35,371 bases of DNA from Clostridia bacterium (GTDB lineage: Bacteria; Bacillota; Clostridia; Christensenellales; CAG-1252). The position numbers and the translations under genes were made by a program. This document shows, one piece after another, positions 22,232 through 31,600 of the stretch (its first letter is position 1; the number at the start of each line of letters is the position of its first letter). The notes under the pieces were generated by a model, which did no database searches, was not told the origin of the DNA, and worked only from the letters and a program-made list of their open reading frames with translations. The stretch lies in contig JAFTOZ010000060.1 of the NCBI GenBank assembly GCA_017463565.1, positions 1 to 35,371 of the forward strand. The letters run 5' to 3'.

Positions 22232-22240
22232 ATTATAGCA
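22232..22240 (-). promoter_or_regulatory. Extended -10 promoter of ispE-rel
   Basis: On the minus strand TGCTATAAT reads from 22240 to 22232. The last T of the -10 at 22232 puts the predicted start at 22225, the A of the ispE ATG. The -35 region is poor. Confidence 0.75.
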
Positions 22241-22320
22241 CATTTTTTTTGCGCTTGTATAGGGGTTTGGCTTTTTGTCTATGATTTTTTCGAGCCATCT
22301 TGGCACAAAAGGAGAATACC

Positions 22321-22875
22321 GTGAAAAATCCTAGACTTCGTACCCTTACATATCTGCTTTGTTTGTCCCTATCTCTGTTGAGTGTGGCGGTAGGGCTGTT
22401 GCTTGCCTCTTGCACGTCCGACGTGGAGGAAGGCGACTATCTGCGCCTGCACATTCGCGCAAATGGAAACACCGCCATAGAACAATCCGTCAAGTTGGCG
22501 GTACGTGATGCGGTCGTTGCTTACCTGACCCCTGCTGCCGGGGCGTGCGACTCCAAGGAAGATATGCAAGCATATCTCACGACCCGTCTGGACGAGGTGG
22601 AAAGGATTGCCGACCAGGTGCTGAAAAGCAGTGGCGCACCCTACCGTGCTACCGCCAGGCTATGCAACGAATATTTCCCCACGCGCACCTATGCCGACTT
22701 GACCCTGCCTGCCGGCTACTACGATGCGCTCGTACTGTCCTTGGGATCGGGAGAGGGAGACAACTGGTGGTGTGTGGCTTTTCCGCCCCTTTGTTTTGTG
22801 GCGGTGGACGGAGATACGGACGGTGTGGAGTACCGCTCGGCAATAGCCGATTGGTTTCGCAAAAATTGTCAATAG
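22321..22875 (+). CDS. spoIIR: Stage II sporulation protein R
   Basis: The GTG at 22321 is set 6 nt after AAAGGAG; the TTG at 22300 lies upstream of that ribosome site and is rejected. 184 residues with one N-terminal hydrophobic helix (about 9-30). Family signatures: YLRLHIRANGNTAIEQSVKL, VRDAVVAYLTP, FPTRTYADLTLPAGYYDAL and NWWCVAFPPLCFV. SpoIIR is made in the forespore and crosses the intermembrane space to trigger SpoIIGA cleavage of pro-sigma-E in the mother cell. It is followed after 9 nt by sleB. GTATA at 22257-22261 is a possible sigma-F/G -35 element, but no clean -10 follows. Confidence 0.94.
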   Translation: MKNPRLRTLTYLLCLSLSLLSVAVGLLLASCTSDVEEGDYLRLHIRANGNTAIEQSVKLAVRDAVVAYLTPAAGACDSKEDMQAYLTTRLDEVERIADQVLKSSGAPYRATARLCNEYFPTRTYADLTLPAGYYDALVLSLGSGEGDNWWCVAFPPLCFVAVDGDTDGVEYRSAIADWFRKNCQ

Positions 22876-22884
22876 GAGAGAACT

Positions 22885-23571
22885 ATGAGTTATCAACAGA
22901 AAAAACTGATTTCATTGGTGAGCCTATTCGTGCTTGTGCTGACCCTCGTTGCGGTGTGCTTTTTTGTGCAACCTGCCGAGGCAGAGGCGGCAGCACTCAA
23001 GAGAGGATCTACCGGCTCTTTGGTACGGCAGGTGCAGACCAAGCTGAAAAATTGGGGCTACTATAGCGGATCGGTGGACGGGATCTACGGTAGCCAAACG
23101 GTGAGTGCCGTCAAGTTTTTCCAACGGCGAAACGGCTTGACCCAGGACGGTATCGTGGGGTCACGTACCGCCGCCGCAATGGGGATTCGATTAACCTCGT
23201 CCGGGGCAGGGGGTTATTCTTCTTCGGACGAATATTTATTGGCTCGGTGTATCTACGGCGAGGCACGTGGCGAGCCCTATACGGGGCAGGTGGCCGTGGG
23301 TGCCGTAGTATTGAACCGAGTCATGAGTAGCGCATTTCCCAATACCATTGCAGGGGTCATCTACCAGCGGGGTGCGTTTACCGCAGTAGACGACGGACAA
23401 ATCAACCTGACCCCCAACGAGACGGCGCTCAAGGCCGCGCGTGATGCCATGGCTGGGTGGGATCCCACCAACGGTTGTTTATATTATTTCAACCCAAACA
23501 CCGCCACGTCAGCGTGGATATGGAGCCGTGAGATTCGATTGACCATCGGTCGTCACCATTTCTGTGTATAG
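22885..23571 (+). CDS. sleB: Spore cortex-lytic enzyme SleB
   Basis: 228 residues, preceded by AGGAGAG. A signal peptide (about 1-35) is followed by a peptidoglycan-binding type 1 domain (about 38-98: KRGSTGSLVRQVQTKLKNWG, then VDGIYGSQTVSAVKFFQ) and a CwlJ/SleB hydrolase_2 domain (about 112-228) with CIYGEARGEPYTGQVAVG, whose Glu is the expected catalytic acid, and GCLYYFNP. SleB is a lytic transglycosylase that degrades the muramic-lactam cortex at germination. It needs YpeB, encoded 5 nt downstream. Confidence 0.95.
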   Translation: MSYQQKKLISLVSLFVLVLTLVAVCFFVQPAEAEAAALKRGSTGSLVRQVQTKLKNWGYYSGSVDGIYGSQTVSAVKFFQRRNGLTQDGIVGSRTAAAMGIRLTSSGAGGYSSSDEYLLARCIYGEARGEPYTGQVAVGAVVLNRVMSSAFPNTIAGVIYQRGAFTAVDDGQINLTPNETALKAARDAMAGWDPTNGCLYYFNPNTATSAWIWSREIRLTIGRHHFCV

Positions 23572-23576
23572 AGCCT

Positions 23577-24926
23577 ATGAAAGAACAAAAAGCAAAAGTA
23601 TATCAACACCGTTGGGCAATCGTTGCCCTCGTACTGTCCCTGCTCGTGGTGGCAATGGCCATTACGTGGGGCGTGGTGGGCGCGCGACAAGCCCAACAGA
23701 CAGAGGACTATCGCCGTCAAATTGACAACCAGTATCGGCAAGCCTACTATACCCTGACCTACCGAGTCAGCAATCTGTCGGATACGCTCAACAAGCTATT
23801 ATTGGTGCAAGGTGGGGAACTTCGGTCCAGCCTATTGTTGGACGCATCTACCCACGCGGCGGCATCCGTCACGGCCCTGTCTACCCTTGCAGATACGCAT
23901 TCTATCGAAAAAACAACCAAGTATATCAATCAAATAGCCGACTATTGCATGAGTTTACACAAGAAAATCAGTCGTGGCGAACCTCTTGCGGAGGAGGACA
24001 GAGATAATTTGATTGCGCTGTATCAGGTGCTTTTGGAAGTGGAGCGGGGATTGATGGAAGCAGGGGACGAGGTAGAGCAGGACGGCTACGAATGGATGAC
24101 GGCACTCTCAGACTCGGAGGGCGCGTTTGCCGTCTTCCTGTCTACGTTGGAGTCTACCACCATTGCCTATCCCTCGCTTATCTACGACGGTCCCTTTTCG
24201 GATGCGTTGGAGACCCCCACGCCAGAGGGTTTGTTCGGACGAGAACTGTCGGCGCTGGAGGCAGGGGAGGTAGTGGCAGGCTACGTGCCGTATACCGCCC
24301 GATCGGTGGAGTATTTGGGCGCAATCGAGGGAAGTATCAAAGGCTACCGCTTTCGTATCAGTACCGACCGAGGGGACTATGACGTGGAGATTTCGCAAAA
24401 GGGCGGTTTGTTGATGGAGATGGACACAGACGTCAGCCCCGAGGATACCACGCTTGACGAGGAACAAGCGGTGCAGTACGGCGCAGACTATTTGTCATCT
24501 ATCGGACTTGATACCCTGCAATGCGTGTGGGTTAGCAACTACAACTCTGTCTATTACCTCAACTTTGCCCATACCCAAGAGGGCGTGATTTGCTATAGCG
24601 ATCTGGTGGTGGTGAAGGTAAATGCCCAATCGGGCGACATCGTGGGGGCAGAGGCTTTGGGCTATTTGTATCATCACACGGAGCGCACGATTGATCCCCC
24701 CACCGTGAACGAAACAGAGGCACGGCAGGCGGTATCGGCAAACATCGAAATCCACTCGGTGCGCCAAGCCCTCGTTCCCACGGACGGAGGTAAAGAGCGG
24801 CTGACTTGGGAGATTTACGGCAAGGTGGGTGATGAAACCTATTTTATCTACGTAGACGCCTTTGACGGACAGGAGATGAAGATTATGAGAGTCGTGGACT
24901 CGGCAAACGGCAAACTCGTTTTGTAG
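23577..24926 (+). CDS. ypeB: Germination protein YpeB
   Basis: 449 residues. One N-terminal helix (about 15-38) anchors a long helical region (about 40-190). Two C-terminal PepSY-like domains follow (about 270-370 and 380-449), with SPEDTTLDEEQAVQYGADY and NETEARQAVSANIE as their first helices. In B. subtilis YpeB and SleB stabilise each other in the spore and YpeB holds SleB inactive until germination. No ribosome site is obvious; the start follows the sleB stop by 5 nt, so translation is probably coupled. Confidence 0.93.
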   Translation: MKEQKAKVYQHRWAIVALVLSLLVVAMAITWGVVGARQAQQTEDYRRQIDNQYRQAYYTLTYRVSNLSDTLNKLLLVQGGELRSSLLLDASTHAAASVTALSTLADTHSIEKTTKYINQIADYCMSLHKKISRGEPLAEEDRDNLIALYQVLLEVERGLMEAGDEVEQDGYEWMTALSDSEGAFAVFLSTLESTTIAYPSLIYDGPFSDALETPTPEGLFGRELSALEAGEVVAGYVPYTARSVEYLGAIEGSIKGYRFRISTDRGDYDVEISQKGGLLMEMDTDVSPEDTTLDEEQAVQYGADYLSSIGLDTLQCVWVSNYNSVYYLNFAHTQEGVICYSDLVVVKVNAQSGDIVGAEALGYLYHHTERTIDPPTVNETEARQAVSANIEIHSVRQALVPTDGGKERLTWEIYGKVGDETYFIYVDAFDGQEMKIMRVVDSANGKLVL

Positions 24927-24950
24927 AGTTGCCCGGTTATCTACCGTATG

Positions 24951-24979
24951 CGGACAGTTCTATTGGGGCTGTCCGTTTT
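24951..24979 (+). terminator. Terminator of the spoIIR-sleB-ypeB operon
   Basis: CGGACAG (24951-24957) pairs with CTGTCCG (24969-24975), then TTTT. It overlaps the last codons of the converging vanW-like gene. Confidence 0.8.
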
Positions 24980-26177
24980 CCTTTTGCCAAACGGACGGTG
25001 TGCCGGGATAGACCTCGTAGCGCAGCCTGGTTCTGCGACCGTCTACCGTACGCCAAAGTTCCGCTACCACTTTGTCACGCCCGGGTTTTAGTTGAACGTA
25101 GCCCTCGGTAGAGGATAGAGGCGCACCCGTCTCGTCTACGGTGGGCGACGGGGTGCGCTGTTCGGTAGTGGAGAGGTCGATCCGTCCGCAGGGTAGCCCC
25201 AATATACGCACTACCACTCTGTCTCCAACGAGGTGGGCAAACAGATAGACCGGCTCTGTGCTGTCGTTGATAAATCGCAGGTCGGTAGCGGAGGATACCA
25301 TTGCGTCTCGCCCTGCCGCCACGTAGCGCACCGGAAAGGAGTGCCGTGCCACGCATACCGAGCGTAATCCGGCGAGCATAGCGGCATTGTAGAGGGTGGT
25401 ACTCACCTGGCATACGCCACCGCCCACGCCCAAGGTCATCTCGCCGTCTATAATCACGCCTGCTTGGCGGTACCCTCGCTCTGCCGTGCGTTCACCAACC
25501 GTATCGTTGAAGGAAAACTCCGCCCCCGGTGGCAAGGCAATGCCGTTGATGGCAGCACAAGCAAGTTGGATATTGTGCAGGCGGTCGGGGGAGGAGGTAG
25601 CGCAGTCTGTGCTATATTCTGCAATCTTTTGTGTGCGCAGCCGAAGACCCTCTACCGTGTGTGTTGCCCGTACCGCAGATCCACGCACAACCCCTGCCGA
25701 ATTGCCGTCTAATACCGCCGCAAGCGCACGTAGCACCTCTTGACGAGAGTAGCACCAGCCCGTTTCCTCTTGGGTATAGATTATGCCGTTTTCTTGTACC
25801 GTCAGAGTGGCGTCTTTGGCAGGATATTCCAGACGGCGTATTTTTTGTTCGAGATCGATTGCCAACCCTTTGTCTACGCTTGCTACCGCGTCTGCAAAAG
25901 AGACCCCCTTGGCGGTTTGCTCCTCAAAGTACACACCGAATCCGCCTCGTGTCAAGATAGATAGCACCCCCAGTAGCTTGGGACGGCAGGCACAGACGAT
26001 TTGTTGGTCGTCCAACTGCAAGGTTATGGCAATTTCCGCCCTCTTTTGTTGAGCGGTTTCTGCTTGGGCAAGTAGGGTTGCGCTGTCTGCGCCCAGCAAA
26101 AGCGTAGCCCCCACGGCACCGCAGAGTAGGGCTACGCAACAAAGGACGGACAGAAATGCAGGCAGGGATCTTCTCAT
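24960..26177 (-). CDS. VanW-family protein
   Basis: 405 residues with an N-terminal signal or anchor helix (about 8-30). Residues about 45-160 match the peptidoglycan-binding type 4 region that often precedes VanW. The VanW domain (about 205-340) shows PPGAEFSFNDTVGERTAERG and GGGVCQVSTTLYNAAMLAGL. The biochemical role of VanW is not established; the family is found in vancomycin-resistance clusters and widely in Clostridia without resistance, and no van ligase genes are here. Extracytoplasmic wall-related work is likely. No good promoter was identified on the minus strand. Confidence 0.9.
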   Translation of the reverse strand: MRRSLPAFLSVLCCVALLCGAVGATLLLGADSATLLAQAETAQQKRAEIAITLQLDDQQIVCACRPKLLGVLSILTRGGFGVYFEEQTAKGVSFADAVASVDKGLAIDLEQKIRRLEYPAKDATLTVQENGIIYTQEETGWCYSRQEVLRALAAVLDGNSAGVVRGSAVRATHTVEGLRLRTQKIAEYSTDCATSSPDRLHNIQLACAAINGIALPPGAEFSFNDTVGERTAERGYRQAGVIIDGEMTLGVGGGVCQVSTTLYNAAMLAGLRSVCVARHSFPVRYVAAGRDAMVSSATDLRFINDSTEPVYLFAHLVGDRVVVRILGLPCGRIDLSTTEQRTPSPTVDETGAPLSSTEGYVQLKPGRDKVVAELWRTVDGRRTRLRYEVYPGTPSVWQKENGQPQ

Positions 26178-26254
26178 ACGGTTAGTATGAGCACTGTCGG
26201 CAAGCTATGCACGGCAACAAACGTTCGGATTTTTGCAACACTAAAAGGGGTATC

Positions 26255-26284
26255 TTGACAAGGGGTGCGGGGTTAAGATACAAT
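26255..26284 (+). promoter_or_regulatory. Methyltransferase promoter
   Basis: TTGACA (26255-26260), 18 nt spacer, TACAAT (26279-26284). Confidence 0.8.
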
Positions 26285-26336
26285 AACAAAAACAGACGCA
26301 AACGTTGCGCATTGATCTGGAAAAGTTAGGAAGACG

Positions 26337-26918
26337 GTGAATAAGGACGTAGCCAACCAAACAAAGGAATATTACAACACCCACGCAGAGGCCTATGCCG
26401 CCGCCACTCTTGGGGTGGATATGCAAGCAGCCTACGCGCTGTTTGAGCGGTACTTGCAAAAAGGGGATCGTATTTTGGACGTTGGGTTTGGTAGCGGTCG
26501 CGATTTGTTGTACTTTACTCGCGCAGGCTACCGCGCAGTAGGGATTGATAACTGTGCCGCTTTTGTAGCTAGTGCGCGTGCCGCAGGGCTGGAAGTCTAC
26601 GAGGCAGACCTGCACGATATACAGTTTGCACAATCCTTTAACGGGGTATGGGCGAATGCGGTACTTGTGCACTCTCCCGACCTATTCTTGGCGCTAGGCA
26701 ATTTGTGGAAGGTGTTGAAGGTGGGCGGTGTGGCCTACGTTTCTCTCAAGGTGAACGGCGCAAACGTGGCGGACGAGAGATATTTTGCCCCCTTTGACGA
26801 GGGGTATTTGACAGAGTGTATTCGTAGAGTTGGGTTTTCTATCGAGGAAAAATTGGAAACCGCCGACCAAATGGGTAGAGATGTGCGTTGGTTGAGTTTG
26901 ATCCTGCGCAAGTGCTAG
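26337..26918 (+). CDS. Class I SAM-dependent methyltransferase
   Basis: 193 residues, GTG start behind AGGAAG. Motif I ILDVGFGSGRD (about residues 47-57) binds SAM, GIDNCAAFV gives the ribose-binding acidic residue, YEADLHDI is motif II and VWANAVLVH is motif IV. The GSGRD form and small size resemble the UbiE/TehB-like methyltransferases. No accessory substrate domain is present, so the substrate cannot be told. Single gene between its own promoter and a shared terminator. Confidence 0.88.
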   Translation: MNKDVANQTKEYYNTHAEAYAAATLGVDMQAAYALFERYLQKGDRILDVGFGSGRDLLYFTRAGYRAVGIDNCAAFVASARAAGLEVYEADLHDIQFAQSFNGVWANAVLVHSPDLFLALGNLWKVLKVGGVAYVSLKVNGANVADERYFAPFDEGYLTECIRRVGFSIEEKLETADQMGRDVRWLSLILRKC

Positions 26919-26931
26919 TTGACGGTATAGC

Positions 26932-26971
26932 AAAAACGCAGTCCTTGCTTTTATGGGACTGCGTTTTTTTC
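26932..26971. terminator. Bidirectional terminator between methyltransferase and acyl-CoA synthetase genes
   Basis: AAAAACGCAGTCC pairs with GGACTGCGTTTTT, flanked by an A run and a T run. Confidence 0.9.
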
Positions 26972-26974
26972 TTG

Positions 26975-28609
26975 CTAGGACAGGGAACGGTAATCGATTT
27001 TGCCAACCGCGGTGCGAGGCAGTTGCGTTTCGATTTTGACCTCGCGCGGTATGGCGTAGCGTGTGAGAAGCGAGGACAAATGCGCTAGCACTCGCCCCTT
27101 GAGAGAGGCGTCCTCGGGGTCTGCCTCGAGCCACAGCACCAAGTGGCACTTGCCTTTGTGCCACCGCTCGGTGACGGCAGCAGCCACCACACCCTCCACT
27201 TCGCTTGCGAGCTTTTCTACCTCTTGGTGATAGACGTTGACACCTGCGATAATACTCATGCGCTTGAATCGACCCACGTAGTAGAAGACGTCCCCTTTGC
27301 GATAGCCACAATCTCCCGTTTTCAGCCAACGTACACCGTCTACCACGGCAAACACCTCTTCGGCAGGTTGCAGATAGCTTTGCATGACCGTGTCGCCTGC
27401 AATGGCAATTTCGCCACGCACACCCTCTGCTGCAGGCTGTCCGTTTTCGTCCAGAATGCACATTTGCACCCCACGGATAGGACGGCCGATAGAGCCGGAG
27501 ATATCTCCAACCAAAGGCGAGTTTGCCGAGCATACCGCCACACATTCCGCCAAGCCGTAGCCCTGGTACAAGCGGCAGGGACTACCGACCGATTGCATAG
27601 TTTCGTCAAAACGTTGCTTGAGGGCTTGGTCCAAAATATCTCCACCACAATATGCGTTGCGCAGTTGGCTATAGCCACGCCCGGCAATCCGCTTGGTGGC
27701 GAGCAGTTTTTCAAACATAGTAGGCACGCCTGCAAGCAACGTAACCTTTTCACGGCGAATGATATGCGCCATATGGTGGGGACGGAAAGAGGGCTCGGTG
27801 ACCACGCGAATGCCGTGGGGCAGGGTGGCGTGCATACATACGCCAATGCCAAATCCGTGGAAAATGGGCAACACCATCAACATAGTGTCGGAGCCCGGGG
27901 GTAGGGGGTGCGTCAGACCAATGATACCCAGCGAAACAGAGTTGAGCATACGGTTGGTGACGATGATACTTTTTGGGGTGCCTGTGGTGCCGCCACTATG
28001 CAAATAGAGTACGGTGCGCTCTCCGCTTTGCGCCCTCTCCGCCAAGGGTGCCACGGCGGTAGAGGGATAGTAGTGCACCACGCGTTTGGCGCACTCTTTG
28101 CCACATATACGGCGCAGACGGCCGGTAGTACAACCGTTGTAGCTATCGATGACCCAGCGCAGAAGACCGCGATAGTAGGTGCCTGCACCAAGCAGGGTCA
28201 CGTGGATATCGGTATCTTTGAGCAGGGGGTGTTGGTAGGGATAGAGCTTATCAAAGCAAACCAAATGACGGCTCCCTGTGGTGCGCATATTTTCCAATAT
28301 GGCGGCGGCAGGGGTCAGCGGATGCAACACGCTGATGATGGCCCCTGTGTAGTTGATGGCATAAAACGCCACCACCGCAGAGGGCAGGTTGGGCATCACG
28401 AGGGTGACGACGTCCCCTTCCTGTACGCCAACGGAGCGCAAATATGCCGCCATGTGACGAATGGCAGACAAAAACTCTTGGGAGCGCATATGCTTTCCCA
28501 TAAAAGACAGCACCTTTAAGTGGGGTGTGTCCTCTATGCCACGCACCAAATAGCGGTAGAGCGAGCAATCAAAATCCGGTGTATCGTTTTTATATGTCCA
28601 CTTCGTCAT
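26975..28609 (-). CDS. AMP-forming acyl-CoA synthetase/ligase-like enzyme
   Basis: 544 residues from the ATG at 28609, about 6 nt after AAAGG; earlier ATGs at 28615 and 28648 do not fit the ribosome site as well. ANL-superfamily motifs in order: P-loop LYLHSGGTTGTPKS, A5 GYGLAECVAV, A7 WLKTGDCGY, A8 hinge GRFKRMSIIAGVN, and A10 PRTAVGKIDY with the catalytic Lys. It adenylates a carboxylate and probably passes it to CoA; a fatty acid is the best guess. No signal peptide. The first 20 nt overlap the end of the giant surface protein gene upstream, so it is co-translated with envelope genes, an odd partnership. Confidence 0.88.
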   Translation of the reverse strand: MTKWTYKNDTPDFDCSLYRYLVRGIEDTPHLKVLSFMGKHMRSQEFLSAIRHMAAYLRSVGVQEGDVVTLVMPNLPSAVVAFYAINYTGAIISVLHPLTPAAAILENMRTTGSRHLVCFDKLYPYQHPLLKDTDIHVTLLGAGTYYRGLLRWVIDSYNGCTTGRLRRICGKECAKRVVHYYPSTAVAPLAERAQSGERTVLYLHSGGTTGTPKSIIVTNRMLNSVSLGIIGLTHPLPPGSDTMLMVLPIFHGFGIGVCMHATLPHGIRVVTEPSFRPHHMAHIIRREKVTLLAGVPTMFEKLLATKRIAGRGYSQLRNAYCGGDILDQALKQRFDETMQSVGSPCRLYQGYGLAECVAVCSANSPLVGDISGSIGRPIRGVQMCILDENGQPAAEGVRGEIAIAGDTVMQSYLQPAEEVFAVVDGVRWLKTGDCGYRKGDVFYYVGRFKRMSIIAGVNVYHQEVEKLASEVEGVVAAAVTERWHKGKCHLVLWLEADPEDASLKGRVLAHLSSLLTRYAIPREVKIETQLPRTAVGKIDYRSLS

Positions 28610-31600
28610 CGTCATCCTTTCGATGGGTCGGCGCCACCTGTCGAGCATTTAACTCGTAGTCGGGTCTTGCCAATATTACGGCGGCAGGAGTTGCCGCGGC
28701 TTCCTCCTCTTCTGCCAAAATTTCTTCTTCAAGGGCTTTGGCTCTAGCCTCGTCCTCGGCAATCATCTTCATGATAATCGCCTCGTCGTCTGCACAGCTC
28801 AAACTGTACTCTGCCAGTTTGTCTTGCATAGCCTTATCTCCACCGCCACGCATACGCGCCAAGCGTTGACGGTACTGATTGAATTTCTCCTCTTTTTCAC
28901 GCAGGGCCAACCGCTCCGCAGGAGTCAACTCTCGTACCACCGTGCTCTCGTCAAAGGTGGCGATGATATCGTCCAGCTCGTCCTCCTCGCTCTTGTGGCG
29001 GTCTGCGTTTGGTGTGGCAACCGTGGCAGTTTGCGTTTTGCCGCGGCGAGTAGCACGCACCACCAACAAAATGATCAATACCAATACCGCAACGCCTGCC
29101 GCAATCAAGCCGCCAATCAGCGCCCAGTTAGTTTCCTCGGGAGAGCATACTAAATAGCGCGATGCCAAATAGGGTGCCTCAAATATCAGCCAGGATCCAC
29201 TTTGTGTGCAATCCACCCTTTGCCAAGTGGTATTGTCATAACTCACCAACAGAATGGCGTTTTTGATACCGGTGATATCCAGCCGCACCGTCACCGTGCC
29301 TGTAGAGGAGGGTGTGCGGTCAATTTGATAGACGGCCTGTGCGTTGTAGCCAGCGGCGTACTGTTTAACAACCGATTGATAGTCGGCGGCAATTCCTTTT
29401 TCTACCGTGAGGGACTGCCCCTCTTCAAATAGACCTTCCACCTCAAAGCCGCTTTGGTTTGTGGCTACCTGTTTGCTTTTGATTTGCCATTGTGTGGTGG
29501 TATGAATGGGGGCGTAGTTTGCCACGAGTGCCGCCAGCGCAGGAGAAAGATCTGCTTTGGGTTTTGTGCGCACTGCGTAGTTGCCCACCTCGGTGGGGGC
29601 CTCGGGGAGCACCTCGCCATCGGCAGATAGCCATACAATCTCAAAACAATCCGCCAGCATGGCGGCATCTTGATTGAACACCACGCGCGTAGAATCGACG
29701 CTGACGTAGGGTCGCGGTGTTGCGCCGTAGTAGATAGATGGCAAATCTACGCGCACGCTCAGGGGGCGTGCCTCAACCGTCAGCCAACTTTCCTCCGCCA
29801 GACTCACCACGTAGTCGCTTGCGCTCGAGACAAGCTGAACCAAAAGGCGCATTCCTGCCGTCAGACGAGCGTCCGCTCCCAGAATCTCCTGTCCTTCCAC
29901 GAGGACGGCGAGGGATAGACTCTGCAAAAATGCCGCACGGTCTGCAGCCAGTATCCCACCGTCGGGCCACCATACGTCACCCACGCCCAATTCGCCGTAG
30001 CGTGGCGTGCCCCAGTTGATCGAGTCGCCATAGGCTACCGTGCGTGCGTGCACCGTCAGAGCCACGGGTTTGGGTGCCACGTACAGACCTTGTTGGTATA
30101 CGTGGTCAAAGGTATAGCGGCTATCTTCCGATAGTGTAATGCGCAGGTCGTACCAACCGCTGTGCTTTGGTTGATTCGTCCATTCGGAAGAGCCTGTTAC
30201 AGCATAAAGAATTTGCCAATTGCCGTCAATCGTTTCGCTGACGCTTGCGGTAGGAGAGGGCAGTACCTCTTGGCCGTAGACCCACTCTTTGGTATAGCGC
30301 ACCGTCTCTTCCGACAGCGCAGCGTGGGTGACGGTGAAAGCCATCTCGTGCGAGCCAACGAAACAAGCGCTGTCCAGTACGAGCACCGCGCGGTATTCCC
30401 CGGGTAGGCTAGGCGCACCGGGCAATAGGGACTCTCCTTGGTAGTAATCCACACGGATATCTGCTTGGTTTCCCGACTCCGTCCACAGGCGGTAGTCTTC
30501 GTTATCCACTTCGTAGATAATATCCTTAGCATTGCCGTCGTAGCGTGTGTTTTCCGCAGGCCACATAGCCAACTCGTTGGATACGTCCTGCTTGGTGATG
30601 GCCAGGGGGATTTGTAGGGCGGCGCACCCCTCGTAGTTAGTATCTCCCAAATAGGCGATTTCTACCCAATAGGAACCGATATCGGTGGGGAAAGAGGCAA
30701 GTGCCGCTCCGGGCGCACCCTCGTCATTCTCAAAAAAGGCAAAGGAAAAGCCCTCGGGACGTCTTTGAATGATTTCGCCTGCGCTGTTTTCTAACCAATA
30801 GGCAGAGCCGTATGCGTCCAAAAGATTTTGTGGGAATAGGGTTGCCAGTTGTGGCCGATACGCAAGTTGCAATGCTTCGCCTGCAAGCGCAGGTTGTGCC
30901 TTGGTAACGCTTAGGGTATAGACGGGGGTGGAGGGATAGAGGAAGTTGGAAGACTTGCCCTCGTAGAAAAATTGCACCGAATATTCGCCCACCGTTTCGA
31001 TATAGGACATGGTGCTATTGGCGTCGGTCAGTTTGCAAATGGCCCTGAAAGGAGGCTCCACGGAGAGGGAAAACAATTCCGCCATGGATTTGTCTACCAC
31101 TTGGTCAAAGGAAAGGGTTTGCACCTCTACCACCGAAAGTGCCACGGGATAGGGCTTGATTTGATAACTGCCCGTCAGCTTGCCATCGTAGTTGGTCTCG
31201 TTGATTTTGGCAAACACCGAATAGGTACCTGCATCATAGGTAGCCAAAGCCTCAATGCCCACCGAATAGTCACTGCGGGCGTAGTAATCAATCTGGTACT
31301 CTCCACCGTCCGTTGCTACCGCAATCGGGGTGTGGGTCTGGCCGAAAATGCCCTCCATTGTTTCCGTTTGCCACGCAAGAGGAACGGTCATCTTTTGAAT
31401 GACGATTTGGATATAACTGGTGATACCGTTGCAAGTGACCCAACGGCCGTAGGTGCCGGCAGATGTCATAGGTGCGTTGGTGTCCACGCTGATAGGGGTG
31501 CCGTCTGCCGTTTCCATAGCAAGGGTCAAGCTCATATTGGGGCGATAGACCAACGTATAGGTATCGCCGTTGCGTACGGCCTCCACCACCTCTTGTCCAT

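Noticed and set aside
24960-26177. Vancomycin resistance determinant
   Set aside because: VanW alone is common in Clostridia. No VanA/B-type ligase, VanH, VanX or VanRS is present.
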